Source: Linyphia triangularis
Taxonomy: Eukaryota > Arthropoda > Arachnida > Araneae > Linyphiidae
Length of the DNA stretch: 64,000 nucleotides
Assembly: GCA_963978545.1 (NCBI GenBank)
Contig: OZ021725.1
Location: 11,237,197 to 11,301,196 of the forward strand
Direction: 5' to 3'
The translations under genes and the position numbers were made by a program. The notes under the pieces were generated by a model. The model was not told where the DNA came from, made no database searches, and saw only the letters and a program-made list of their open reading frames with translations. Shown here one piece after another: positions 36,480 to 48,231 of this stretch; the first letter of the stretch is position 1; every line of letters starts with the position of its first letter.

Positions 36480-38055
36480 TAATTTTTTTTTACTAAGCGA
36501 TTTCAAATAGGAGTACAGCCCTAGAATATTAATTAGAAATAGTTTTGGCAAAAAAAAATTACATTTGAATTAGTATTTTTAATTATTTTTTTATTTAGTA
36601 TTTTTTTTTTTACAAAATGACCTGTAATATGGATACAGCTCTGAAACTTTCAACGTAACTAGTTTTGGCCATCTAATTAAATTTTTAAAAAACGATGTTA
36701 AATTTTTGATTACTTTTTTTAATTAATATGAAATATATTTTTACAAAGCAACTTCCAATAAGAATGGAGTGCTGAAATTTTCAACAGAAGTAGTTTTGGC
36801 TAACCAATTGGATTTTTGACTTACACACTGCTAAAATATTCTCATAGGAGTGGAATGGGGATTGTGTTATTGTATTAACGGGGAATTTTTTTTTTTTCTC
36901 GACAGGGTAGGTCTTCTAATATTAAGGGTTTATATAGCAATTAATCTTTTAGCGAGTGAAACTATCTGCAGCAATGAACCTTTCAGTGAGCTAAGCGAGC
37001 ATGTTATTGAATATTATTTTATTAATAATTAACAGCGTGACTTCTAGCAGGCCTCGAGCTCTGAAATTTTCAACGTAAGTAGTTATAGCCTGCTTTAGAC
37101 TTTGTTAACAAAATGTAAAAATGTTATGTATTTTTTTTTAACTTTTGTTAGTTAATTTTTACAAAGCGACTACTAATAGACATACAGCTCTGAAATTTTC
37201 ACGAGAAGTGTAACAAAACTAGGACCTATACACAGGGCCTGATTTACCATTAGGCCCGGGCCTAGGGGCCCCTAAATTTTGAAAGTTTTCTGAAAATTTT
37301 AAATATAATAGTCTTTTTATGGGAAGTACTGAACAAAAATAATAAAAAAAAATTAGTTACACATCTGCAAATTCCATATTTTTTATAGTCACAGAGAGTT
37401 AAGTTAGATAGATAAACCTATTTAAGCAAATATTTCCGGTTCAGCCAATCATATACAACTTCTTCATATGTACACGAATACAAGGGCTTTACGCCGCTGT
37501 TCTCCTTCTCTCACCTCTTGTAAAGAGATGTTCACCAACCAACCATATACAACTTCTTATATTATGAAATGAAAGTCTTTGTGATTGGTTGGTTTGCAGG
37601 CTCTTCTGTGGACTTTTTTGGCCCTCCTTTTTGGTGAGATTGTGGTCGTAGAAACAGTGGAAAGGTTACTTTGTATTATTTACAATTATTGTTATAAAAT
37701 TAAGTAATCTTTATTATTATATAATTTGTGGACCCTGTGGTAAAATGTAAGTTTAAAATACTGGAAAGTGTGCTTTAAAATCAGTGTTCATGGGGGGGGG
37801 GGGTCTTGATTAATTCAAAATTTTTGAGGAAATCAAGATCATACTAATTATAAGAAAAAAATTGTGTGAAAGTAAACTACGAGTTTTAATTGTAAAAAGT
37901 TAGTCTTGACGAATGTAGCTTGATCTGGTAATATTGTGACGTAAGGAGATAAATATTTGCTATTAGGGGCCCTCTCTGAATGTTGGGCCCACAGTAAAAA
38001 AAATTCTAAATCGGTCCCTGCCTATACACAATGACAGGTGTCCGCAACGCAGGGC
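36480..38055 (-). repeat. Rep-T copy, reverse orientation, split by hAT-type element
   Basis: Tandem units of about 130 bp contain, on the minus strand, 'gaaaatttcagagctgtat'. The 5' part ('gcgttgcgg') appears at 38021-38055 after the insertion. The same family occurs at 46868-47905 and 49240-53768. Confidence 0.72.
37233..38020. mobile_element. hAT-type non-autonomous element with perfect 8-bp duplication
   Basis: 788 bp with ends CAGGGCCTGATTTA and TAAATCGGTCCCTG, flanked by CCTATACA (37225-37232, 38021-38028). CAGGG ends plus an 8-bp TSD fit hAT. It has no transposase. G12 lies at 37792-37803. Confidence 0.92.
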
Positions 38056-38129
38056 CTCATAGCTAGTTCAAAATGTAGTTTTTCAGAATTATCACGTTAT
38101 TAATTTTAGTGTTTGAGGATACTATTTTG

Positions 38130-38662
38130 GCTACTATTTTTTTTATATCTGAGACCTTGTACTTTGAATGGCTTAGGCATCTCACTTGCTAGAAAAGCCA
38201 GTAGGGTGGTGTCCCACAGCTTGAGTTTGGGTACTAGACCAAAAAGCCAGTCCCTCATCCACAGCAGAGATGACAAGATATTGGCCACTTACTCTCCTGC
38301 TGCAGAAGGTTGGCGTGAAGGCTTCTTCTGGAAGCTCAAAGATAGCTTTACTCACCACATCCATGAAATTTTGACGCTGCAGATCAGTGAGTGCTGCCTT
38401 GTCCACACCCTCCGCTGCGACTTGGAGACAAATGTCAGTGGCCGCAGCTTGTTTATAAAACTGTTTCATCCTCCCTGGCCTTCTTTTTGGAGCAGGCTGT
38501 TGTCTCGGGAGTGACACTCTCAGCTAGCGGCTTGCTGCTCCTAGATGTGCTTGCCTTCCCCTGCTCTTGGGTCTGGGTGTTTTGGTTTTTTAAGGCGGCT
38601 GCTTTTGCCTTCCTTTCTCTTCGCTTCAGAAATTCGTATGACATGGATGTTCGCGAGTACAT
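38130..38662 (-). pseudogene. DUF4780-like retroelement protein fragment, frameshifted
   Basis: Three overlapping minus-strand frames join into one protein-like sentence. First comes a basic, serine/alanine-rich head (38662 to about 38490). Then a helical region with TDLQRQNFMDVVSKAIF and FTPTFCSRRVSGQYLVISAVDE follows (about 38517-38250). After another frame change comes DWLFGLVPKLKLWD, ending in EMPKPFKV (about 38250-38140). The pattern GxLxVxxxDExxxxWLxxxVPxL followed by a PKPxKV tail resembles DUF4780, found next to insect reverse transcriptases. It is higher in GC than its neighbours. Two frameshifts mean it is not functional. The family assignment is from memory of the pattern only. Confidence 0.55.
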
Positions 38663-38769
38663 ACAGAATCCAGTTATTCATAATCAGAAACTGAGCAAAT
38701 GGTTAAGGATTCAAGATCAATTGGTTTTTGGTACACCTGTGCTTCCGAAGAAGACACTGAACTAAATTA

Positions 38770-40860
38770 ATAAATATAATCTGCTTGGTGAGATTTGCAA
38801 AATTATTAACTCTTTTTATGTGTATATTTGTGTTGTCGCCGATAAAGTTTGCTTGACAAGATTTGCGTCCGCGAAATGAAAAAATACCAAAATTTGCTTT
38901 CTTACCTAAGCATCGAGTTAACAGTTGACTTGAAAAAGCATTTGTTCCATTAGCATAGCTGCCAACTTGTACGGATTTCTACTATTTTGTTCAGTTGCTG
39001 GAACATTTAAAAAAAATCGTACGGATTTTACGTTATTTTTCGAGTTTTTTTTTTTTTTAAGAAAACATTTTATTTTATATTATTTAATAATAAGGTAACA
39101 TTTAAATATGAGAAAAGGTTGGCACGATTTGCGTGAAACTCGCAAAACTGGTTTCCTCTGCTGTGTTTCAAGCCAAGTTTTTTCAGATCAAGATACGTCA
39201 CATTCAATTCGAACCGTATGAGTAATTTTTCACACCAAAACTAACATGCAAACTTAGGTTGCATATTAAAAAAAAGAAAAAGCACAGTAAGCTGAAATTT
39301 TTGTGTTTATGCCCTTTTCAAAACATTTAGAATTGAATGAAAAAAATGGGAGAATTGTCCATTGAGAGCAATTTCACATTATGAAATATTTTTAGTGCAT
39401 TTAAAAATGAATTAACTTTATTTCAATATTGCATTCATTAATATTGGCTCTATTTGAGAGTCATAGGAATGCAAATATCTGTTCCGTAAAAATTGTACTA
39501 ATTTGAAAATGCAATGTTTTCAGGTATAAATTAGTGAACTAAAAAAAAGTTCACGTTATATAATTGTAAAACTATGGACATAGTTTTACAACAAAGAAGT
39601 ACTTCATATTAATCTAATAATTTCCTAACTATTTAGATGGTTATATGTTATGAGTTGTGTTACGTAAATCTTTTATTGTGTTTTTTGAGGAATTGTATTT
39701 AAAGTGTAAACTGTACAACGAAAATATGATAACTCAAAATATTATATAAGGAATGTCATGACATTTGTTGTGCATGTATGTTACACCCATACACATGTTT
39801 TGAAAAGAAAAGTAAGCTGTAGGACTATTTAAATTTGTTTTATGGGCTTTTTAAATGTAATTTTTTTTTAAATATTCAGAAAAATTCACTGTTATATTTA
39901 AAATGCTTTAAATCCCAAGAAAGTGAATATTTTAATTTCATTTCAAAACGCAACTTATAGAATTAAATTATGAAGTTCAAGAAAGTTAAGTGATAATTTT
40001 TTTGCTTGTAGTGTTTTACAAAGCATAAAAAATACTTGTATTTTTTATGAAGACAACATTATTATTTAAAACAATAAATTATATATATATTTTTATTAAA
40101 ATTTTATATTTATATATATTTACGTGTTTTTTTTTTTTTTTTTACATTTGAAAACTTCAAATCACTTCTCAGTGTCACTATATTTTGCATTTCCTTATAA
40201 TTTAGTAAGTGTGTATTTGGATATTTACGAAAGAATTACACCTTACTATAAAAATTACATCATTTATTTAAAATAATTAGAAGATTAACTAAAATGTAGA
40301 AGATAAAATGAATGAGTTCTGGGTTATGGCATAGTCGGGAGAGAAGTGTCCTTTTTCTCTTAAGTTTGTGTTCGTGTGTTTTGTAACTCCGCCCTCAACC
40401 GTCTTCCAGTTCAGGGACTCTATTGGTGAGGGGGCATTTCACGAACTGAAACTTTTAGAATCCATGATTTGCGAACCAAAACTTTTAAGTTTGGTTCTTG
40501 TAGTAAGTTCGATGGATCTAAGGAAATGCATGTCACCACAATGTTATATGCTTGATTTATTTTTTAAGAAGTAAATTCCATGTTTATCAAATTTTAGTAC
40601 TATCTAATATTCCACGCTCAGTATTGTTTAATATTTCCTGAAATTTAAAAACAAAATTTAGTGATGAAAAATAGTAGGAAATTAAAAAAGAAAACTCAAA
40701 TTATTTTATATGCATAGTACATGATTCGAAAGACAGTGATAAGACAATTTTTTTATTCAATTTGTCATTGATTGTGTGTAAAAATATTTCTTCGTACATT
40801 TAAAAATTGAAAGTAAAAAAAAAATTAAGAAACGATAATTTACCTTCTTTTGCAAAAAAA
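38770..40860. other. AT-rich spacer with a Rep-W half copy (39115-39364)
   Basis: 39115-39364 matches the right half of Rep-W and ends GAGAATTGTCCATTG. The remainder is AT-rich with long T runs. No gene was recognised. Confidence 0.5.
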
Positions 40861-40867
40861 ATTTTAA

Positions 40868-40965
40868 AGTAAGTGGGAGGCTGGATTTCAATGGTTTTAG
40901 AAGTAGGGAGACACGTGTATTTTCTTGAACAGTGGGACGCACGTCTACCCTTACTTCTAGCACTG
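40868..40965 (-). repeat. Fragment of the hAT-type MITE seen at 836
   Basis: The reverse complement reads CAGTGCTAGAAGTAAGGGTA at its end (40965). It then follows 836-950 with scattered mismatches ('ttcaagaaaata', 'ccattgaaatcca'). Confidence 0.75.
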
Positions 40966-41310
40966 GTCTTATGATCTCAATGAAATTCTTACTAGACCAA
41001 GCATATTTTATTGTATGTTTTTCATAAGTTTGAACATGTATTGAAATATTGCACTTTTATAATATTTTATTAATTTTAGGAAAAGGGAAATGCATAATCA
41101 TGTCTTTCGAAGTTGTATTTTATCCTAAAATACAACAAATAAACATGCCTGCAAGTATATAATTCTGAGATCATTTAATCATGAATATGGAAACAAATTC
41201 ACTAGAATATAAGAGTATGTTCTTCTGAAGCAAGGCTTATTTTAAATATACACATAGGGAGAAGCCCTAATATTTGTCACAAAGTATAATCAGGGAAGAA
41301 AAGTCTCAGA

Positions 41311-42453
41311 ATGCAAGACCACCCTGACACTGGAGAAAAGCCACATTCCTGTGAAACATGTGCCAAATCATTTTCGCAAAAGGGTGCCCTCAAAAGGCAC
41401 CTCTTTACTCACACTGGAGAAAAGCCACATTTTTGTGAGATGTGTGCCAAATCGTTTTCAGATAAGGGACACCTCAAAAGGCATCTTCTCACTCACACTG
41501 GAGAAAAACTCCATTCTTGTGAGATATGTGCCAAATCATTTTCGCGAAAGCGTGACCTCAGAAACCACCTCTTCACACACACTGGAGAAAAGCCACATTC
41601 TTGTGAGATGTGTGCCAAATCATTTTCGCGAAAGCGTGACCTCAGAAACCACCTCTTCGCACACACTGGAGAAAAGCCCCATTCTTGTGAGATGTGTGCC
41701 AAATCATTTTCACAAAAGGATGCCCTCAGAAACCACCTCTTCGCACACACTAAAGAAAAGCCACATTCTTGTGAGATGTGTGCCAAATCATTTTCGCAAA
41801 AGGGTACACTCAGAAAGCACCTCCTCACTCACACTAAAGAAAAGCCACATTCTTGTGATATGTGTGCCAAATCATTTTCGCTAAAGAGTTCCCTCAGTAG
41901 GCACCTACTCACTCACACTAAAGAAAAGCCACATTTTTGTGAGATGTGTGCCAAATCGTTTTCAGATAAGGGACACCTCAAAAGGCATCTTCTCACTCAC
42001 ACTGGAGAAAAACCCCATTCTTGTGAGATATGTGCCAAATCATTTTCGCGAAAGCGTGACCTCAGAAACCACCTCTTCGCACACACTGGAGAAAAGCCAC
42101 ATTCTTGTGAGATGTGTGGGAAGTCATTTTCGCAAAAGGGTGAACTCAGAAGGCACATCCTCACTCACACTGGAGACAAGCCCCATTCTTGTGAGATGTG
42201 TGCCAAATCATTTTTGCAAAAGGGTGAACTCAGAAGGCACATCCTCACTCACACTGGAGAAAAGCCCCATTCTTGTGAGATGTGTGCCAAATCATTTTCG
42301 CAAAAATGTACACTCAGAATGCACCTCCTTACTCACACTGGAGAAAAGCCACATTCTTGTGATAAGTGCGCCAAATCATTTTCACAAAAGGGACACCTCC
42401 AAAGTCACCTCCTCACTCACACTAAAGAAAAGCCACATTCTTGTGAGATATGA
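41311..42453 (+). CDS. C2H2 zinc-finger protein, 13 complete fingers
   Basis: A 380-codon ORF made almost entirely of Cys2His2 fingers with the spacing CX2CX12HX3H and linkers of TGEKPH or TKEKPH type. Such tandem fingers bind DNA in the nucleus, each reading about three bases. Presumed contact residues (-1,2,3,6) run QGAR, DGHR, RRDN, RRDN, QDAN, QGTK, LSSR, DGHR, RRDN, QGER, QGER, QCTM, QGHS. Fingers 2-3 and 8-9 are near-identical and lie 504 bases apart, indicating block duplication. Finger 14 stops at TGA where a Cys codon is expected (42451). No KRAB, ZAD or BTB domain precedes it. An in-frame stop lies at 41287, and a decayed finger-like sentence is just upstream. It could be the last exon of a gene or a truncated copy. 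Confidence 0.8.
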   Translation: MQDHPDTGEKPHSCETCAKSFSQKGALKRHLFTHTGEKPHFCEMCAKSFSDKGHLKRHLLTHTGEKLHSCEICAKSFSRKRDLRNHLFTHTGEKPHSCEMCAKSFSRKRDLRNHLFAHTGEKPHSCEMCAKSFSQKDALRNHLFAHTKEKPHSCEMCAKSFSQKGTLRKHLLTHTKEKPHSCDMCAKSFSLKSSLSRHLLTHTKEKPHFCEMCAKSFSDKGHLKRHLLTHTGEKPHSCEICAKSFSRKRDLRNHLFAHTGEKPHSCEMCGKSFSQKGELRRHILTHTGDKPHSCEMCAKSFLQKGELRRHILTHTGEKPHSCEMCAKSFSQKCTLRMHLLTHTGEKPHSCDKCAKSFSQKGHLQSHLLTHTKEKPHSCEI

Positions 42454-43846
42454 GACAAATCATTTTCACAAAAGTGTGATCTCAGAAGGCATCTTCTCAC
42501 TCATACTGGAGAAATGCCACGTTCCTGTGAAATGCACTAAATTATTTTCACAAAAGAGTTCACTCAGAAAACACCTTCTCACTCGCAGGTGAAAAACCAC
42601 ATTCTTGTAAGATGTGTGTCAAATTATTTAAAAAAGAGGGAGACCTCAGAAGGCACCTCCCCACTCACACTGGAGAAATGCAACATTCTTCTGACTTGTG
42701 CCCCAAATCGTTTTCACAAAAGAGTTCACCAGAAAGCACCTTCTCACTCACTGGTGAAAAGCCACATTCTTGTAAGATGTGTGTCAAATTATTTTCAAAA
42801 AAGGGAGACCTCAGAAGGCACCTCCCCACTCACACTGGAGAAATGCAACATTCTTCTGACTTGTGCCCCAAATCGTTTTCACAAAAGAGTTCACCAGAAA
42901 GCACCTTCTCACTCACTGGTGAAAAGCCACATTCTTGTAAGATGTGTGGCAAATTATTTTCAAAAAAGAGAGACCTCAGAAGGCCCCTCCCCACTCACAC
43001 TGGAGAAATGCAACATTCTTCTGACTTGTGCCCCAAATTGTTTTCACAAAAGAGTTCACTCAGAAAGCACCTTCTCACTCACTGGTGTAAAGCCACATTC
43101 TTGTAAGATGTGTGTCAAATTATTTTCAAAAAAGGGAGACGTCAGAAGGCACCTCCCCACTCACACTGGAGAAATGCAACATTCTTCTGACTTGTGCCCC
43201 AAATCGTTTTCACAAAAGAGTTCACTCAGAAAGCACCTTCTCACTCACTGGTGTAAAGCCACATTCTTGTAAGATGTGTGTCAAATTATTTTCATAAAAG
43301 GGAGACCTCAGAAGGCACCTCCCCACTCACACTGGAGAAATGCAACTTTCTTCTGACTTGTGCCCCAAATCGTTTTCACAAAAGAGTTCACTCAGAAAGC
43401 ACCTTCTCACTCACTGGTGAAAAGCCACATTCTTGTAAGATGTGTGTCAAATTATTTTCAAAAAAGAGAGACCTCAGAAGGCCCCTCCCCACTCACACTG
43501 GAGAAATGCAACATTCTTCTGACTTGTGCCCCAAATCGTTTTCACAAAAGAGTTCACTCAGAAAGCACCTTCTCACTCACTGGTGAAAAGCCACATTCTT
43601 GTAAGATGTGTGTCAAATTATTTTCAAAAAAGGGAGACCTCTGAAGGCACCTCCCCACTCACACTGGAGAAATGCAACATTCTTCTGACTTGTGCCCCAA
43701 ATCGTTTTCACAAAAGAGTTCACTCAGAAAGCACCTTCTCACTCACTGGTGAAGAGCCACATTCTTGTAAGATGTGTGTCAAATTATTTTCAAAAAAGGG
43801 AAACCTCAGAAAAGTCGATTTGGTGAATGAAATTTTTGCCATTTAA
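42454..43846 (+). pseudogene. Decayed zinc-finger continuation: 166-bp tandem two-finger units
   Basis: After the stop of the 13-finger ORF, one more finger is readable, then a 2-base loss breaks the frame at about 42530. From 42590 there are eight tandem units. The string ATTCTTGTAA recurs near 42601, 42766, 42931, 43097, 43263, 43429, 43595 and 43761, spaced 165-166 bases. Each unit holds an intact-looking finger (CKMCVKLFSKKGDLRRHLPTH) and a second finger lacking its first Cys (SSDLCPKSF). Two fingers need 168 bases, so each unit shifts the frame. No single frame encodes the array. Confidence 0.85.
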
Positions 43847-43849
43847 AAG

Positions 43850-44660
43850 AAAATTTACGTAAACGTGGAACACGTTTTCTATTTTTTTTAAAAAATAAAT
43901 CTTTATTTTGCAAATAAAATTTCTTGGAAATTACGATGTAATAGATTCCTATGAAATAATATTATGTATACATATTTAAATAAATAAATCATTGCTACTT
44001 GTATTGACTGCATTAATAACTCGTAATAGTACCAAATTGTTTGTTAAGGCATGAGATGTAAGTACTAAATTGTAGTATTTGATGCAGAATTGTTTTTCAT
44101 GTCATTTAAAAAAAAAATTATATTTTCTGCAAAATTTAATTTCCCATTTATTTTGTAGTCGGTAATCTAGGGGAAATCAGGAATGATGTAGTTTTGTTAC
44201 TGTAAGTTATTTAATTTCATTATTTCATCTTGGTTTAATTACAAAAGAAGACTGTTAAGCCTTCCCTATAAGAACGTGAGAATGGATTTTGACACAAGAC
44301 AGATAGAGATTCTAAGTACATTAAATTAAGATTGGTGGTTTGTGATATCAATAACAGATTAATTTATAGAATTTCCACGAATATTAAAGGTCAGGAATTT
44401 AGGCATTGGGTAAATTTCGAGCAAAAAAGTGCAAATTTCAAGGATTTCTAAACATTTTAAGTAAAACTCTGTACTATGACGCCATAAATGACCTGATCGC
44501 TATTCATCTACGTCTTTGTTTACCTTTTGACAAAAACAACGGTCACAGTTCAAAACTGCTGACAAATGAAACGTTTCTGAACTCCAAATGCATAGCATTG
44601 CACGAGTAAGTTCTCATAGATGAACAAATTCATATTACAAGAAATGAACTGATTTGATTT
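43850..44660. other. Spacer downstream of the zinc-finger array
   Basis: AATAAA-type signals occur near 43894 and 43913. The rest is AT-rich with one 67-codon frame (44406-44609) of no recognised family. Confidence 0.4.
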
Positions 44661-44834
44661 TGGTTGTTTGTTTTATTATTATCTGGCTCCTTCAGCAACA
44701 CGAGGGCTATAATGCGCCGAAACATTCGTCATTAGACAAGCCAACATACATTTACAAATACCCATGCATAACACGAAACTCGAACCCTCAACCTCGCGGT
44801 TGAGAAGCTAGCACGTTAAACACAATACCGTTTG
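44661..44834 (-). mobile_element. tRNA-derived SINE, reverse copy, 5' end cut
   Basis: The reverse complement carries the same body (GGCGCATTATAGCCCTCGTG) and tRNA-like head as 3920-4105. It stops within the first bases of the head at 'accgtttg', where the hAT element at 44835 begins. Confidence 0.82.
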
Positions 44835-44945
44835 CAGGGCGCCCAGCAGAACTACTTTTTAGTAGGAAAAGTCCTACTTTTTCAAAGTTTCTTTTATATA
44901 ATTTATACTACGTGACAATAGCACACCATTTTTTTTTTTTTTCTT

Positions 44946-46805
44946 GTGGTTTTCCTGAAAGCTGGGTTTTGCAATCTACACACAGTAAATATTGGGTTTT
45001 GCAATTTACACACGGTCCACAATGTCTTCAGAAAAGCAGTAAATGAATTCAGGGAAGAAATTGTGGATTTCATTGTAGACTTGCACTACTTCTTTAAACA
45101 GTCCCCTGTCAGAGTTGAGGAATTAAAAGAAGCTTGTTTAAGTAGGTGGCTGAATCTTGGTCTTGCGTTAGACAGGCTTGTCAGCCAATGGCCCATGGTT
45201 TCTGTATATTTTTTAAAAAGGTTGCCCAAAAGAGACCTAAAGATTTCTGAAAACGCTTGTTATTTGAGGATTGTGATGTGTCTGAAAAGACCCAATGCTA
45301 CTTTGGTTGAAGTACACTTCCTTCTCTCCTTGGCAAATACCCTGCAACCTATCTTGGCTCTTTCTCAATGAGAAGAACCTTTGATACATCTTGTGTATGA
45401 AAGGATGGATTCCTTAGTAAGAAAGTTGCATGGCCGTTTCTTAAAGATAATGAAATTTTAAAAAAAATTAGTCTACACGAACTGCAGCTGTTAAAGCTTC
45501 CGGCAATAGACTTGGAACTTGACGATGATGAACTTGAAATTGGTGTTCAATCTCAAAAGTATTTGGCAAAGGTTAAGAAAACTCTTCAAAAAGAGTTGAC
45601 AGTATTAATGCGAAAATGTCTAAAAAATGTAGCCCAAGAATTGAAGTATTTCCTAAACGGATCGATTACTTCTTTAATAACATCTTCTCTCTTGGGAATG
45701 GTCTAGGACAGGAAAATATCTCGAGCTTACAAGATTGGTTATGGTTATCCTCGTGCTTCCACATGGAAATGCAGATGTGGAACGAGGTTTTCCCAAACAT
45801 CAAACTTCTTGAAAGACTCCAGAATGGGTCTTACTCGAGCTTTAATAAGTGCACTACAAACGACAAAAGATGGATTAACGGTATACAACAAGTGTCATTT
45901 AGTCCGAATTCCTAGAGAATTTATAAAAAAAAGGTGCAACAGTATATAATTCATATATAGAAAGATTTGAAGAAGATAAGAGGATTGCATCTGAACTAAA
46001 ACAACAAAAAGAAAGGGAAGAAAAGAAGGAGACCAGAAAGTGTTTGAAAGAAAGAAGGCAGATATGGAGAAGAAAACACTGAACTACCAAGGAAGCATTT
46101 CGTAAAGAAAGGTCATCAGAAAAAGTAAAAAAGGAAGCAACAATTGAGGTGGACACTTACAAAACATTAGTTGATGAAGGGAATGAAAGAATAACTAGGG
46201 GTGTGGAACATTGCACATTCGCACTATATTACTGATTTTCACTTTCAATTATAACTACAATACTGATGTGAATTTGTGTCATTTACCGTTTTTATATTTC
46301 CATCATTCGTTTAGAAAAAATAGCCAGTTTGGCGATATACTTTTCGATAATTCTTATATTATCCTTTCTTATAAGAGAAACTGAAAAGAGGAGAAAAACG
46401 ATCATTCATAAGCTATGTTCAAGCAAAGAGAACTCTTGTGTTAAAGGCATTCTTTTTTCCACTTTTTACGCCATTGAAGCATTTTTAAGGGAATTTAGGA
46501 GGAGGGGATGTTTTTGACACCTTAAGAGGCATTAGCACAACAATTTTTATCGAAATCATTTGAGCTGTTTTTTAGCAATCATTGAAAAACATGATTTTTT
46601 CAATGGCAGCTACCTTATGCGCATGCACGATTTTGACGAAAACCTTAATGGTAGGGAACAAAAAAATCAGGATTTAAAGGGTGTGAAAATTGGACAAGCA
46701 ATGCTGGAGGTTGCTTGCAAAACAGTTCAGGAAGGGATTTCACATTTAAACCAAATCAGAAATGAGCAAAAGGAAATTGAAAAGACTAAAAGAACAATGT
46801 TGTAG
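44946..46805 (+). pseudogene. hAT transposase pseudogene, copy 1
   Basis: Reads from a CNLHTVHNVFRKAV segment (a hAT catalytic-region landmark) through RWLNLGLALDRLVSQWPMVS. An in-frame stop at 45369 precedes a continuing EEPLIHLVYERMDSLVRKL sentence. A segment present in copy 2 is deleted near 45643. The C-terminal dimerisation motif HGNADVERGF lies near 45765. A lysine/glutamate-rich tail runs to 46195 and resumes after the Rep-G insertion at 46656, ending in a stop near 46803. The N-terminal zinc finger and the first catalytic residues are absent. It resembles the DUF4371-type hAT proteins behind vertebrate KIAA1586/ZNF862-like genes. Several stops and indels make it dead. Confidence 0.8.
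46196..46655 (+). repeat. Rep-G, 3'-truncated, inside the hAT pseudogene
   Basis: Starts GGGGTGTGGAACATTGCAC and stops at 'aaaaccttaatggtaggg'. TAGGG occurs at both junctions (a possible 5-bp duplication or microhomology). The hAT tail reads through in frame if the segment is ignored. Confidence 0.75.
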
Positions 46806-46867
46806 ACTTTTTTGCTCTAGTCAAAGTTAAAAACAAAAGAAAAGAAGTGAAAATAATATTTTTATTG

Positions 46868-47905
46868 TAGGACTAGCTGAATATCCGTGCTTCGCTAGGA
46901 TATTTTAACGTGCGCAATATTTTAGCTAGCTATGAGGCCTCGCGTTGCGGAAATCCATCATTCATGTATAGGAGCCAGTTTTTGACGCTTCGCTCGCAGG
47001 AAGGTACATCGCAACTCAAAATCAAGCTCGGTTCGTTCGCTGAAAAGTTCATTGACACATAAGTACAGGCTTCACTCGCTGAAAGGTTCATTACTATGCA
47101 AGAATAGGCTCGCTGAAAGGTTCATTGTTGCATAAGCTGGCTTCACTCACTAAAATCTATAATTGCTACGTAAAGCCTTAATATTAGAAGCCTTTCCCCT
47201 GTCGAGACACACAAAAAAATCCCCCCGTTAATACAACACCCCTTTAAGATTATTTTAACACGTGTTTGTGAAAAGCAAAATTAGAAAGCCAAAACTACTT
47301 ATGAAGAAACTTTCAGAGCTCTAGGCCTGTTACAAGTCGCTTTTTGTGGAAATATTAAATCAAATTAAAATTTTAACATTTTTTTTTGTCAATAGTAGAA
47401 TGCCAAAACTACTTTCAGAACTGTAGCCCAAGTAGAAATCGTTTTGTAAAATATTTGTTAATTAAAAAATAACTAAATAAAAATTTGAAATTCTGTTTTT
47501 CAAAAGTCCAAATAGAAAGCCAAACTACTTATGTTGAAAATTTCAGAGCTGTAGCCCTATTAGAAATCATTCTGTAAAAACTTTTTTTAACTAAGAAAAT
47601 TAATTAAAAAATAACTAATTAAAATTTTAACATTCTGTTTTTCAAAAGTTCAATTAGAAGGTTAAAACTACGTATGTTGACAATTTCAGAGCTGTATCTC
47701 TATTTGAAGTCACTTTGTAAAAAATAAATTAATTAAAAAAGAACTAATTAAAATTTTAACATTCTGTTTGACATACATAAAATTAGAAAGCCAAAACTTC
47801 CTATGTTGAAAATTTCAGAGCTATACTCCAATTTTAAGTAGGTTTCTATAGATCCACCAGAGTCACAGACAGACACACAGCTTGTTTTATTATTATAGAT
47901 ACATT
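46868..47905 (+). repeat. Rep-T copy
   Basis: Starts GACTAGCTGAATATCCGTGC, then has tandem units of about 130 bp with 'aaatttcagagctgtagccc'. It ends 'cacagacagacacacagc' and TTATTATTATAGAT. These ends are typical of a widespread arthropod repeat style, but the superfamily cannot be told from this copy. Confidence 0.72.
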
Positions 47906-48231
47906 TCACTTGATCTCTAGAATGTTCATTTTAAAATAAAAATATTGTCAACAAATTAGTATGCATTTGAAATAGACGCTTTTGTTTGTTTCCTACTTTA
48001 AGGAAAACAAATCCTACTTTTCAGCAAAAATTTCCTACTTTTTAAACATCAAAATCCACTGGGAGGCTTGCCAGGGCGCCCAGCAGTCCTACTTTTTCTA
48101 CTTTTTAGTAGGAAAAGTCCTACTTTTTCAAAGTTTCTCTTATATAATTTATACTATGTGACAAGCGTGCACCATTTCCCTTCCCCCCCCCCCCCCTCTT
48201 TTTTTTTCTTCTTTTTTTTTTTCTTCTTCTT

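Larger units (their letters stand above)
44835..48070 (+). mobile_element. hAT transposon copy 1, defective
   Basis: Starts CAGGGCGCCCAGCAG and ends CCACTGGGAGGCTTG, imperfect inverted repeats (about 10 of 15). Both ends carry multiple CCTACTTTT / AAAAGTAGG motifs as subterminal repeats. Inside lie a decayed transposase gene, a Rep-G insertion and a Rep-T copy. No target duplication was found at its outer ends. Copy 2 begins one base later. Confidence 0.75.

Noticed and set aside
41493..41828. Minus-strand ORF across the zinc fingers
   Set aside because: It is an antisense shadow of the finger repeats (ENDLAHISQE motif repeating every 28 codons).
41351..43644. Alternative plus-frame ORFs through the finger array
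   Set aside because: They are out-of-frame readings of the same fingers (VRCVPNHF type), open only because the repeat lacks stops in that frame.
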